From contig JADKGL010000031.1 in NCBI GenBank assembly GCA_016722295.1, positions 1-42,409 of the forward strand: a stretch of 42,409 nt of DNA, given 5' to 3'. Shown one piece after another: positions 1 through 8,167 of this stretch. Source of the stretch: Saprospiraceae bacterium (GTDB lineage Bacteria > Bacteroidota > Bacteroidia > Chitinophagales > Saprospiraceae). Positions within the stretch are counted from its first letter, which is position 1. Each line of letters starts with the position of its first letter. The notes beneath the pieces are model-generated. The model was not told the DNA's origin, did no database searches, and saw only the letters and a program-made list of their open reading frames with translations. The translations under genes and the position numbers were made by a program.

Positions 1-554
1 AAATCAAAATTACTCACTCCTGCAAAATAAGAAGAAACCAAAAAAGAAAGTGCAGAAAAAAATATCCCTAAAAGCGGAATAAAACTCAATAAAAACAAAA
101 CGGTGCAAATCGCAATTTCAATGATAAAATTTCTACCATTCATTAGTATACTTCGCCAAATTGAAGAAAATATAGAAATTGATTCAGTGCTGAGGAACAA
201 ATTATTTCTTTTAAAATACTCTTTCTCAACAGCTTCTGATATCAAGGATAAAATTGGACTACATACTATAAAAAATATATATCGGTATAGAATCAAAATA
301 AATGCTGTACCAAATAATTTCACTATCCAAGTCATTGCGGTCGTCAAAAATCCATTAGTCTCGAACCAAGAAAATTGCCCTAACAATGTTTTAAATATTG
401 AGTCACTTTCATTCCATATAAAAGTGAATACATAGAATGCACTAGCACCTCCAAGAATGAGCAATAAAAAAATATAAAAAATCACCTTCTTATTGAAAGC
501 ATAAGTTATGCTTTCGAAATAGGATTGTATAGTATAAGAAATCGGGGCGATCAA
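1..554 (-). CDS. EI24/CysZ-like integral membrane protein, 3' end beyond the window
   Basis: An open frame runs from position 554 to the left edge without a stop. The translation is hydrophobic and follows the EI24 (CysZ-like) pattern: an N-terminal IQSYFESITYAFNKK stretch, a membrane segment, then SPILSLISEAVEKEYF, a second hydrophobic stretch with FIPLLGIFFSALSFL, and SYFAGVSNFD at the window edge, which matches the end of the conserved core. About 184 residues are present and the C-terminus is missing. The frame has no suitable ATG. I place the start at TTG 554-552, directly after the stop of the upstream gene and behind a GAGGAT purine stretch that could act as a ribosome binding site. 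The 3-nt spacing implies translational coupling to that gene. CysZ imports sulfate in proteobacteria; the substrate here is unknown. Confidence 0.75.
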   Translation of the reverse strand, partial: MIAPISYTIQSYFESITYAFNKKVIFYIFLLLILGGASAFYVFTFIWNESDSIFKTLLGQFSWFETNGFLTTAMTWIVKLFGTAFILILYRYIFFIVCSPILSLISEAVEKEYFKRNNLFLSTESISIFSSIWRSILMNGRNFIIEIAICTVLFLLSFIPLLGIFFSALSFLVSSYFAGVSNFD

Positions 555-557
555 ATT

Positions 558-1946
558 TTAATCCTCTTTTTTCTTCCTCTTAATTTTGAATAAGTCTACA
601 AGTTCCCGGTCGCTCAAGAACTCTAACTCCGTAAAATTACTGCTTACCAATTTTTTGATTTCTTGATATTCCTTTGACCGTTTGTCTTTGTAGAAGGCAA
701 GTAATTTATTGACATAATTCATACACATCCCCTCTACTTCTTGATTGAACGCTGAGTTAGAGAAAATATTGATGTAGCCGCCGAAGGTCTTATTCAATTC
801 AAAAAATGAATGATACTCAGGGCATGTTAAATTATTTACAACCTTGGCAAACATATTGATGATCGAAAGTCGAAGACATTCATTGTTGATTGACATTCCT
901 TCGTATTGGGAATAAAATGCATTCACGCCATCCAACACATCTTCGTGTATAAATCCTTTGCTATGTATTGTGTCCACAATATTGTAAAAACGAACCAAAT
1001 CATCAGAAATAGATCTATCCAATAAATCACTGAATTTTTTGTCAGAAGCGGGTGTCATTTCAGAATTAGAATACTTAAGTTCTTTTTTCAAGAACTGAAA
1101 ATAGTGTTGATTGAAATTCGGATTTTCTTTCCTACAATCATTCAATGCTTTTTTCAAATGCTCGTTCTCAGTAGGATTTAAATTAATAAAATGAGAAATT
1201 ATCGCAAGTAGCTCAAGATATTCTTGCTCCTTAGAAAATTGTTTTTTTGTAATGATGGAATGTATCTCATGAGAATAACTGTCATGTTTTGAATTAAATT
1301 TGATCCGATTGAGCAAAAATGACTTTAAAGCTCCAAACTCTACTTTCAATTCATTGACAGTCTCAGGAAATTCAGCAGTATAAAAATTGTAATGTGCAAA
1401 TTGCTTTCGATATCTCTCTACTAGTGTTTTGCGCTCATTCTGATCTCTAAATCTGTCATGACGCATACTTTGTAAAAATGCTCTTACCTTTTTATTTTCT
1501 ATCTGATCTAATAGATTTGAAATCCAAATATCACTACTCAATGAAAATCCAACTTGCACAGTTTGGCCAATACGTTGCTTTAATTGGTCAAAATTTGCAG
1601 AACTCGCAATGACCTGAAGGATATTTTTGAAATCTTCCTGTGGACGAGTATACTTCAAATCATCATTGACTTCTCCCCTAAGAACACTATATCCTAAAAT
1701 TCTAGGCAGAAAAAGACCTTCAAAATATGGATTCAATAGTACATTTTCGAGTGCTTTAATTTGCAATGGATCATTCTCTGCGACTTCTTGGTAGATCTCT
1801 GAAACCAATGGCTCATAGGTATCTTGAAGCACTTTATACAATTCTGGAGACTCCTCGTCAAGATAAGCTGCTAGTTCATCAGAACCTTGGATGACTTCTG
1901 CAACAGCTTGAAGTCTTTCTTTGTAATCGTCATTTAAGTTTTGCAT
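558..1946 (-). CDS. Conserved hypothetical protein, 462 aa, mostly helical
   Basis: I do not recognise this family. The protein has no signal peptide or membrane segment. It is rich in charged and long aliphatic residues, looks almost entirely alpha-helical, and ends in a strongly basic tail (FKIKRKKKED), so it is probably cytoplasmic. The start is ATG at 1946. The next gene, an EI24-like membrane protein, begins 3 nt after its stop, so the two are likely co-transcribed. Upstream lie 144 nt of non-coding DNA that hold a perfect 10-bp hairpin (1971-2000) and a possible TATTTTTG -7 box at 2041-2048. No catalytic motif is visible. Confidence 0.75.
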   Translation of the reverse strand: MQNLNDDYKERLQAVAEVIQGSDELAAYLDEESPELYKVLQDTYEPLVSEIYQEVAENDPLQIKALENVLLNPYFEGLFLPRILGYSVLRGEVNDDLKYTRPQEDFKNILQVIASSANFDQLKQRIGQTVQVGFSLSSDIWISNLLDQIENKKVRAFLQSMRHDRFRDQNERKTLVERYRKQFAHYNFYTAEFPETVNELKVEFGALKSFLLNRIKFNSKHDSYSHEIHSIITKKQFSKEQEYLELLAIISHFINLNPTENEHLKKALNDCRKENPNFNQHYFQFLKKELKYSNSEMTPASDKKFSDLLDRSISDDLVRFYNIVDTIHSKGFIHEDVLDGVNAFYSQYEGMSINNECLRLSIINMFAKVVNNLTCPEYHSFFELNKTFGGYINIFSNSAFNQEVEGMCMNYVNKLLAFYKDKRSKEYQEIKKLVSSNFTELEFLSDRELVDLFKIKRKKKED

Positions 1947-1970
1947 ATTTATTACATTTTACAACGACAA

Positions 1971-2000
1971 AACCTAGTAGAAAAATCAATCTACTAGGTT
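1971..2000. terminator. Perfect 10-bp hairpin between rpsP and the 462-aa gene
   Basis: AACCTAGTAG at 1971-1980 is exactly complementary to CTACTAGGTT at 1991-2000, with a 10-nt loop. It lies downstream of rpsP and 25 nt before the next ATG on the same strand. After the stem the minus strand reads only TTTTG, a weak uridine tract, so it could be a poor terminator for rpsP or a leader hairpin of the downstream gene. Confidence 0.5.
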
Positions 2001-2090
2001 ATGTCATATTTTTTAATTATATCTTTTTTCAAAATTTTTACAAAAATAATTCTTAAATTTCTTTGTAAAAATTTTGCAATTTTCATTTTT

Positions 2091-2606
2091 TTATTCTGTT
2101 ACTTCTGCTTCAGGAGTTGCTTCCGCCGCAGGAGTTTCAGGAGCGACTTCTTCCACAACTGGAGCTTCTTCAACTACCGGCTTTGGTTTCGCTTCTTTTT
2201 TTGTACCACTTATTGCTTTATGCAAATCAGCTATCTCCTTCTGTCTTGCTGCTACTTTTCCTGAGATTGTAGATTCTTTTGCTGCAATCCAATCTTTATA
2301 CATTTGGTCAGCGACTTCTTGAGAGAATGCTCCTTTTCTCACCCCTCTCGAAAGATGTTTGCGATACATTACTCCTTTGTATTTCAAGATTGCATTTACT
2401 GTATCTGTGGGCTGAGCTCCAACCCCTAGCCAATAGAATGCTCTATCTGAATCCAACTCAATCACGGCAGGCTTTGTAATAGGATTGTACATCCCTAATC
2501 GCTCGATGAATTTTCCATCTCTTGGAGACCTTGAATCTGCCACAACGATGTGGTAATAAGGTGCTTTTTTTCTTCCTTTGCGCTGTAATCTAATTTTTAC
2601 GGCCAT
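2091..2606 (-). CDS. rpsP: 30S ribosomal protein S16
   Basis: S16 binds 16S rRNA and is needed for assembly of the small ribosomal subunit. The N-terminus (MAVKIRLQRKGRKKAPYY) and the VADSRSPRDG and RLGMYNP stretches are typical. The conserved core takes about the first 95 residues. The rest, to residue 171, is a lysine-rich linker followed by a tail of repeated Pro, Ala, Val and Glu (VVEEAPVVEEVAPETPAA), as seen in many Bacteroidota S16 proteins. The start is ATG at 2606. A good Bacteroidota promoter lies at 2689-2719. In many bacteria rimM, trmD and rplS follow rpsP; here a helical protein of unknown function does. Confidence 0.97.
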   Translation of the reverse strand: MAVKIRLQRKGRKKAPYYHIVVADSRSPRDGKFIERLGMYNPITKPAVIELDSDRAFYWLGVGAQPTDTVNAILKYKGVMYRKHLSRGVRKGAFSQEVADQMYKDWIAAKESTISGKVAARQKEIADLHKAISGTKKEAKPKPVVEEAPVVEEVAPETPAAEATPEAEVTE

Positions 2607-2688
2607 TTGTTAGTTTTTTAAAAATTAATAATAGTTTTGACCTTTACCAAATCACTCGGATTAACCGACCATTTTGGCGTAAGCGGTG

Positions 2689-2719
2689 CAAAAGTACAGC
2701 ATTATTCTCATTTTTCAAA
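2689..2719 (-). promoter_or_regulatory. Bacteroidota-type promoter of rpsP
   Basis: On the minus strand TTTG (2719-2716) is followed after 19 nt by TACTTTTG (2696-2689), matching the Bacteroidota -33 TTTG and -7 TAnnTTTG elements at normal spacing. The transcript would start near 2683 and have a leader of about 75 nt before the rpsP ATG. Confidence 0.65.
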
Positions 2720-2834
2720 GAATTTAACATTTAAGCTCGGCTTTTATGGAAAAAACCACTATAACAACTTGTATATGTTGGATTTATGCTCTCTTTAGCG
2801 TTAAAAGATATCTATTTTTCTGGAAATTAAGTTA

Positions 2835-3239
2835 TCAATCTTCATCCCAATCAAACTGATCTTCCTTAAATTCATCAATTTCTCTGCGTTCCTTTTTTGT
2901 GGGGCGACCTTCACCTCGTTCCCTCCACTCAGAACCACTTTTGCCTATGAACCAATCATTGAATTTATTAAGCTCTTCCTCAGAGGTAAGATTCGCGTAA
3001 CATAATACAGCTTCTGACGCTGATACGCGTTTTGTAATAGGTTTAAGCACTTTAAACAAAAATTGGAAACCATTCTTTCGAACTTCGACTATATTGCCAA
3101 TGCTGACCAATGAAGAAGGCTTTAAGACTTCATCTTTACATTTCACTTTACCAGACTTGCAGGTATCTGTTGAAATCGTGCGCGATTTGAAAATTCTTAT
3201 AGCCCACAGCCACTTATCTACTCTTACTTTATCCGACAT
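2835..3239 (-). CDS. S4-domain RNA-binding protein, Hsp15 (HslR) family
   Basis: This 134-residue protein starts with the Hsp15-type S4 domain: VRVDKWLWAIRIFKSRT, then CKSGKVKCKDEVLKPSSLVSIGNIVEV across residues 5-55. Hsp15 proteins bind free 50S subunits that carry a stalled nascent chain and help recycle them. The C-terminal third is highly charged, with WRERGEGRPTKKERREIDEF before an acidic end, which fits the family's usual length of about 130. It starts 12 nt after the DUF58 gene stops, so it is probably in the same transcript. Confidence 0.88.
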   Translation of the reverse strand: MSDKVRVDKWLWAIRIFKSRTISTDTCKSGKVKCKDEVLKPSSLVSIGNIVEVRKNGFQFLFKVLKPITKRVSASEAVLCYANLTSEEELNKFNDWFIGKSGSEWRERGEGRPTKKERREIDEFKEDQFDWDED

Positions 3240-3251
3240 GGCTAATTTCCA

Positions 3252-4181
3252 TTAATGCATCATTTTCTTTCGCTTGACGAAAAAAGACTGCAAAATATAG
3301 TTATACCCTTGATTGATATCTGCCTCTATATAATCTACCCGGTATTGAATTGCTTTTGATTGAATTGAGGCTTTTATTTCTGCAATTTGTTTAATGTAGC
3401 TGTCTCTTATTTGATTTGTTTGAAGTCTGATTTTTTCTCCGGTATCCATATCGGCAAATTGATATGGTCGGTTGTCGAATTCGAATTCCAACTCAAGTTT
3501 ATGATCCATGACATGAAACAAGATCACTTCATGTTTATTGTGTTTCAAATGATTGATGGCAGCAAAAAGATCTTCAATATTATGTCCATCATCAAACATA
3601 TCTGAAAAAATAACTACTAATGATCGCTTGTGTATTTGATCAGCGATTTGATGTAGTGCAGCTACTGCAGAAGTTGTTTTATTATTACTTGTTTGTTGCA
3701 TTTCTTTTTCCAAGAAAGAAAGCAATAATTGATAATGACTCGTGCTAGATTTTGCATGAGTATGAATATGAAGATTTTTATCAAAAAGCGAAAGCCCGAA
3801 CGCATCTCGTTGTCGCTTAAGAACATTCATTATACATGCGGCACCGAGAGAAGAGAATTTCAACTTATTTAGGATCAAACCTCCTTTCAATTTTTCTTCA
3901 GGAAACCTCATTGAAGAAGATGTATCTATGACGATCTGACATCGCAAGTTTGTCTCTTCTTCAAATTTTTTAGAAAACAACTTGTCTGTGCGCGCATACA
4001 CTTTCCAATCTATTTCTTTGGTCGATTCACCTTGATTGTATAGGCGATGCTCAGCAAACTCCACACTAAAACCATGAAATGGAGATTTGTGCATACCAAT
4101 AATAAAACCCTCTACTACTTGATTGGCAAGTAAATCGAGATGATTGAATGCTTGGACTGGAAATTGATCGAAGAAACTCAT
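3252..4181 (-). CDS. DUF58-family protein with a von Willebrand A-like fold
   Basis: Residues around GESTKEIDWKVYARTDKLF are the DUF58 signature. They are followed by a VWA-like domain whose IVIDTSSSM supplies a DxSxS metal-ion-dependent adhesion motif, with SLVVIFSDMFDDG further on. DUF58 proteins usually work with MoxR AAA+ ATPases as chaperone-like or metal-inserting partners, but no moxR is next to it here, so the role is unknown. I chose ATG at 4181. The upstream candidates ATG 4199 and TTG 4202 lie inside the stem of the preceding thioredoxin terminator. The resulting protein, about 309 residues, begins MSFFDQFPVQAF. Confidence 0.88.
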   Translation of the reverse strand: MSFFDQFPVQAFNHLDLLANQVVEGFIIGMHKSPFHGFSVEFAEHRLYNQGESTKEIDWKVYARTDKLFSKKFEEETNLRCQIVIDTSSSMRFPEEKLKGGLILNKLKFSSLGAACIMNVLKRQRDAFGLSLFDKNLHIHTHAKSSTSHYQLLLSFLEKEMQQTSNNKTTSAVAALHQIADQIHKRSLVVIFSDMFDDGHNIEDLFAAINHLKHNKHEVILFHVMDHKLELEFEFDNRPYQFADMDTGEKIRLQTNQIRDSYIKQIAEIKASIQSKAIQYRVDYIEADINQGYNYILQSFFVKRKKMMH

Positions 4182-4185
4182 AGAC

Positions 4186-4214
4186 AAAAAAACCCTCATC
4201 AATTATGACAAGGG
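4186..4214 (-). terminator. Rho-independent terminator of trxA
   Basis: The minus strand forms a 9-bp stem (4214-4206 with 4201-4193, two G-U pairs) around a TAAT loop, followed at once by seven T (4192-4186). It ends 4 nt before the preferred DUF58 start and argues against the two longer starts of that gene. Confidence 0.7.
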
Positions 4215-4237
4215 CTATATTTTTTAATTTTCAATAA

Positions 4238-4555
4238 TTACAGTAAACTATCAATCTTTTGCTTTAAGCTAGCTTTTGTAGTGGTACCGACATGTTTATC
4301 AACAACCTCACCATTTTTAATGAATAAAATCGTTGGAATACTTCGCACTCCAAACTGCATAGAAACTTGTGGATTGTTATCTACATTTAATTTCCCAATG
4401 GTAACATTCTCTCCATACTCTTTAGAAAGTTCGTCAATAATTGGCGAAACCAATCGACATGGGCCACACCATTCAGCCCAAAAATCTACCACAGAAACAC
4501 CACTTGATTGTAAAGCCGCGCTTTGAAAATTTTGATCTGTGAATTCAAATGCCAT
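4238..4555 (-). CDS. trxA: Thioredoxin
   Basis: A standard single-domain thioredoxin of 105 residues, a cytoplasmic disulfide reductase. WCGPCR places the redox cysteines at 30 and 33, with the preceding DFWAEW and the cis-proline loop RSIPT all conserved. The reading frame is open for 11 more codons upstream, but MAFEFTDQNF from ATG 4555 matches the normal thioredoxin N-terminus, so I use that start. A strong terminator follows the stop (4186-4214), so it is probably a single-gene unit even though DUF58 and the Hsp15-like gene follow on the same strand. Confidence 0.96.
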   Translation of the reverse strand: MAFEFTDQNFQSAALQSSGVSVVDFWAEWCGPCRLVSPIIDELSKEYGENVTIGKLNVDNNPQVSMQFGVRSIPTILFIKNGEVVDKHVGTTTKASLKQKIDSLL

Positions 4556-4639
4556 AAATCTGATTTTAATTATGTATGAATGAAACATCTTTTAACTGGA
4601 ATTAGTTCATAATATTCCTTTTTTGCCTATATTTAACGA

Positions 4640-5701
4640 ATGTTTAAGTCTTGGATTTCAGATAAGCCTTTTATTACTTCAGTTACATTGTTAATTGTGA
4701 GCATTTTATGGCAGAATTGGTCCAAAGCTGACGCAGATCATCGGTACTATTCTTTGTTTTACATTGGATTTCGCAAAACGTGGGATTTGCTTTTTGTTTG
4801 GATTAGAATTCCATTGCTTTATTTATGGTTAGCTGCAATAATACTATTTGTAGTTTTTAAACTTGGCAGTTACCTTTCAAAAAGAATAAAATTAACAGAT
4901 CTTGCTAGAAGTTTACTCTCAGTGATATTTACTCACTTAGCCATTTTTTATATGCTTTGGGGTATGAATTATAATAGAATAAATCTAGTTAATAGAATTC
5001 AACTCAACGGAGAAATTAGCGACAGTTCATTCTATGAAGAACTATCTCTTCTTAAAGATCGGATCCGCAATCAAAGAATTGGGATGGCAAATCTACCAAC
5101 AATCGCACAATACAATGCTTCACTAATGCATGAACTTAGACCAAATGTTTATTCAATATTTTCAAAATATCATATTGGAGAGGCGATACCTCTTCAATGC
5201 AAACTTTTAAGCCCAAAGGGATTTCTATTTCTATTTGGTGCATCAGGTGTATATTGGCCTTTTGTAGGTGAGGGTTATGTAGAATCAGCGCTCCACCCAA
5301 TTCAAATTCCATTTACAATGGCTCATGAATTATGTCATGTCATGGGTTGGACGGATGAAGGTGAATGCAATCTCTTAGCCTATTTAATTTGCATGAACTC
5401 CAATAAAGATTATATCCGATATTCTGCAGAGCTTACACTGTTGCGATATATGTTGATAGATTTAAAATATAAAAACTACGAATATTATAAAGAATATAGA
5501 GATTCGTTGCCTCTACAAATCCAAACTGATCTTAATGAAATCAATCTTACACTAAATTCATATCCAGAATTATTCCCAAAAATCAGAGAATATTTTTATG
5601 ATTTATTCTTAAAAAGCAATGGTGTGTCAGATGGTATAAGATCTTACTCTAATATCAGTCGTTGGATTATTCTGATGAAAAAACAAAATAAAATTCATTA
5701 A
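4640..5701 (+). CDS. DUF3810 membrane protein with a zinc-peptidase HExxH motif
   Basis: This 353-residue protein has three hydrophobic segments in the first 115 residues (about 12-25, 52-75 and 92-108), then a soluble domain with MAHELCHVMGWTDEGE. H229, E230 and H233 form an HExxH zinc site, with E240 or E242 as possible third ligand. This is the DUF3810 arrangement, a Bacteroidota family of predicted membrane metallopeptidases with no known substrate. The gene stands alone on the plus strand, divergent from trxA (84 nt between start codons) and convergent with the kelch gene, whose stop is 18 nt away. The start is ATG 4640, which gives a hydrophobic N-terminus. Confidence 0.85.
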   Translation: MFKSWISDKPFITSVTLLIVSILWQNWSKADADHRYYSLFYIGFRKTWDLLFVWIRIPLLYLWLAAIILFVVFKLGSYLSKRIKLTDLARSLLSVIFTHLAIFYMLWGMNYNRINLVNRIQLNGEISDSSFYEELSLLKDRIRNQRIGMANLPTIAQYNASLMHELRPNVYSIFSKYHIGEAIPLQCKLLSPKGFLFLFGASGVYWPFVGEGYVESALHPIQIPFTMAHELCHVMGWTDEGECNLLAYLICMNSNKDYIRYSAELTLLRYMLIDLKYKNYEYYKEYRDSLPLQIQTDLNEINLTLNSYPELFPKIREYFYDLFLKSNGVSDGIRSYSNISRWIILMKKQNKIH

Positions 5702-5719
5702 ATGAAACTTTAATTCCAA

Positions 5720-7312
5720 TTAATAGATTTGAATCAGTTCATTCTGAATAAAAGATTTATTCAAACTTATAATGAGGCGATACTGACCTTTTATTAAATT
5801 TCGTAAACTAATTTCCATTTCATTCTGGATCGTTGAAAAGGTCTTTGATTCAATTATATGTCCTTGCAGATCTACAATGTAATAACTCAAATGAGACACT
5901 TCATCTGGTTTGAGAGTCAAGATATATTTATTCTGGCTAGGAGATAGAACTAATTTAACGGTAGGCTTCCGACTGGAAAATTTAGATAGATTTGAACTTA
6001 TATTAGTTTTGAGTAAATAAGACTTAATAAAAAAAGGATTTGAAAGAGTTTCTTTGGCTCGATCTCTCGACCAAGCATTTCGCTCTCCAATTGGATTCCA
6101 AATTCCCCCAAAAATAAATCCTAAATATATTGAATCACCGCGTAAAAGATCCGCATTGATAATATTACTTTTTATAAAATCCAAATCACTATTTGCAATA
6201 AATTCTGCTGTCGAACCAAAAAAACCAGGCAAAGTATCTTTCAATAGTAATTCATCATATGTATTCAAACTATCCCTAAGGACACAAGAAACATGATTCA
6301 CAAATGGGACAAAAGGATCTCTTCCAATGTCACCAGTTGAATCGCGATAATATTCACTCATGCCACCGAAAAAGAAATATTTCATCTCTTTATTTTTAGC
6401 ACTATACATTCCAAGTTTCGAACAATGATAATTCGCAAATAATTGTTCAAAATTTTCAACATCTTTATAGCCTTGTTGATTCAAACTCGCTATATTAAAA
6501 AATGGTCGCGCTTCATTTTCCAAAAAAACACCAGAATAAATCATTAACTCTATAGAGCCATCGACCTGAATATCGTATGCCAAATTATAATCTCTTCTAT
6601 GAAAATTAAATTCATCGATGATTTCATTAACCTTATTGCATTGCAATTGATTGCCACTTTGGCTCACTTCATAGAAGCTAGCCTTGTTCGTATATTTCTG
6701 AATAAACTGATTAGACTTATCAATATATTTTCCTTGAAAATAATGTCCACCTACCACAGCTAATCTATCATCTAGAAATAACATCTGTCCCCCTGCGATA
6801 GCAAAATTTGAATCAACTTTTGAAATTATTGAATATTTAGTTGAACTGGACTCCAGTTCAACTTTAAACTTTGGTAAATCGATAACATAAAAAATCGGAT
6901 ATGTCGTGTAAGATTTTGTAATGGATTCTCCATAGCCTCCCATGACATAAAGTTGATCTTCTTTTTGTGTGAATAATGCATTTGAAGCTCTCATTGCATT
7001 GGATAAAATAGTATCTGTAATCAATGCTAATGGATATGCTTTGCAATAAAAATCTTTTAAACTAATGATGTATACGCTATCATTTGCTCTTTTGTATTCG
7101 AATCCACTTTCCTTCTCATGTAAACCATCTCTTCGACCGCCAATAACAATGATTGTGTCGCCTACAGTACCATATACAAAAGAGTGAATCCCTGGCCAGC
7201 TAGGAACCCGAACTGTATCAAATTTCAATTGAAAATTGATTTGAGAATGAAGTGTACTAAATACAATAACTGTACACAAAAAAATAAAAACTCGGAAAAA
7301 TTTTATATTCAT
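5720..7312 (-). CDS. Secreted kelch-type beta-propeller protein with a T9SS C-terminal sorting domain
   Basis: An N-terminal signal peptide (MNIKFFRVFIFLCTVIVF, then STLHSQ) precedes a region with recurring kelch double glycines: VIGGRRDG, VMGGYGES, IAGGQMLF, VVGGHYF, FFGGMSEYY and IFGGIWNP. These point to a beta-propeller of about six blades. The last 80 residues (SPSQNKYILTLKPDE, then a hydrophobic beta-rich repeat, ending LIQIY) resemble a T9SS sorting domain, so the protein is likely exported and attached to the cell surface. Upstream in-frame ATG 7333 and GTG 7336 are also possible; GTG 7336 would lie 2 nt after the prmA stop. The propeller ligand is unknown. Confidence 0.75.
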   Translation of the reverse strand: MNIKFFRVFIFLCTVIVFSTLHSQINFQLKFDTVRVPSWPGIHSFVYGTVGDTIIVIGGRRDGLHEKESGFEYKRANDSVYIISLKDFYCKAYPLALITDTILSNAMRASNALFTQKEDQLYVMGGYGESITKSYTTYPIFYVIDLPKFKVELESSSTKYSIISKVDSNFAIAGGQMLFLDDRLAVVGGHYFQGKYIDKSNQFIQKYTNKASFYEVSQSGNQLQCNKVNEIIDEFNFHRRDYNLAYDIQVDGSIELMIYSGVFLENEARPFFNIASLNQQGYKDVENFEQLFANYHCSKLGMYSAKNKEMKYFFFGGMSEYYRDSTGDIGRDPFVPFVNHVSCVLRDSLNTYDELLLKDTLPGFFGSTAEFIANSDLDFIKSNIINADLLRGDSIYLGFIFGGIWNPIGERNAWSRDRAKETLSNPFFIKSYLLKTNISSNLSKFSSRKPTVKLVLSPSQNKYILTLKPDEVSHLSYYIVDLQGHIIESKTFSTIQNEMEISLRNLIKGQYRLIISLNKSFIQNELIQIY

Positions 7313-7338
7313 TTCATTGCTCACGAAGCTCATCACTT

Positions 7339-8163
7339 TTATGTTTTTTCACAAACAATGCATAGCCAATCTATTTTCATAGATTCAAAAATAGTTTTCA
7401 ATTGATAGGATTGAAATAATTCTTCCATATATGTCTTGTCTTGCTCTAGAAATCCAGAGAAAATTATCCTTCCATTGGGTCTGAGATGATTCACTAATTT
7501 TGCTAACACTTCGCTAATCACATTGCGAGTGATGTTTGCAAAAATCACATCATACATTTTGTTAGGGATCTGCTCGGTAGAACCTAATGCGATAAGATCT
7601 GCTTTTAAATGATTCAATTCAAGATTATCGTATACATTATCTATTGCTTGACTCTCTATATCAATCAAATCAATTGATTTGCATTTTTTTAATTTCGCGT
7701 AAATTGCTAAAATGCCCGTCCCACAACCAAAATCAAGTACATCTAAATTTTCAAAATCAACATCCACCATCCAAGCCATAATTTGAAATGTAGTGGCATG
7801 ATGTCCTGTCCCAAATGCCATTTTTGGGGAGATAATTAGTTCAGTTTCTATATCATTTCTCTTCGGATGAAAAAGCGCACGAATATGCAGTTTGTCTTTT
7901 ATAATAATATCATCGAAATTCGACTCCCAAAGTTTATTCCAATCTTTTGGGTCGTGATTATTTATCATAAATTGATAACTATTGTCGCTAAAATAATGAT
8001 CAATAATTTCCTTATGCACTTTATAATCACTCTCTGAGATAAATGCTTCCAATGAATTTGGTTCCTCAATAAATGACTCAAATCCAATATCACTCAATAA
8101 AGCTAAAACAATAGATTGTTCCTCGTCAGATACTTGAATTTTATATGAGATATATTTTTCCAA
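7339..8163 (-). CDS. prmA: Ribosomal protein L11 methyltransferase
   Basis: PrmA uses S-adenosylmethionine to trimethylate ribosomal protein L11. The 274-residue protein has the short N-terminal L11-recognition domain (about 1-95), then MAFGTGHHATT, the SAM-binding VLDFGCGTGILAIYA loop and the FANITRNV motif that follows the acidic strand, all family hallmarks. It starts 4 nt after the folD stop and is followed closely by the kelch gene, so the three may share a transcript. Confidence 0.93.
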   Translation of the reverse strand: MEKYISYKIQVSDEEQSIVLALLSDIGFESFIEEPNSLEAFISESDYKVHKEIIDHYFSDNSYQFMINNHDPKDWNKLWESNFDDIIIKDKLHIRALFHPKRNDIETELIISPKMAFGTGHHATTFQIMAWMVDVDFENLDVLDFGCGTGILAIYAKLKKCKSIDLIDIESQAIDNVYDNLELNHLKADLIALGSTEQIPNKMYDVIFANITRNVISEVLAKLVNHLRPNGRIIFSGFLEQDKTYMEELFQSYQLKTIFESMKIDWLCIVCEKT

Positions 8164-8167
8164 AATA

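Noticed and set aside
241..300. Suspected frameshift in the EI24-like gene at the six-A run near 270-275
   Set aside because: A first reading suggested a break, but recounting the bases shows the minus-strand frame is continuous from 554 to the edge. The left end does not share the damage of the right end.
103..435. Plus-strand open frame of 110 codons at the left edge
   Set aside because: It lies antisense to the EI24-like gene, whose minus-strand reading gives a coherent membrane protein; the plus-strand product resembles nothing.
2001..2322. Two overlapping plus-strand open frames, one Ser/Ala-rich and one Phe/Cys-rich
   Set aside because: Both mainly mirror the low-complexity Ala/Glu/Pro tail of S16 on the other strand.
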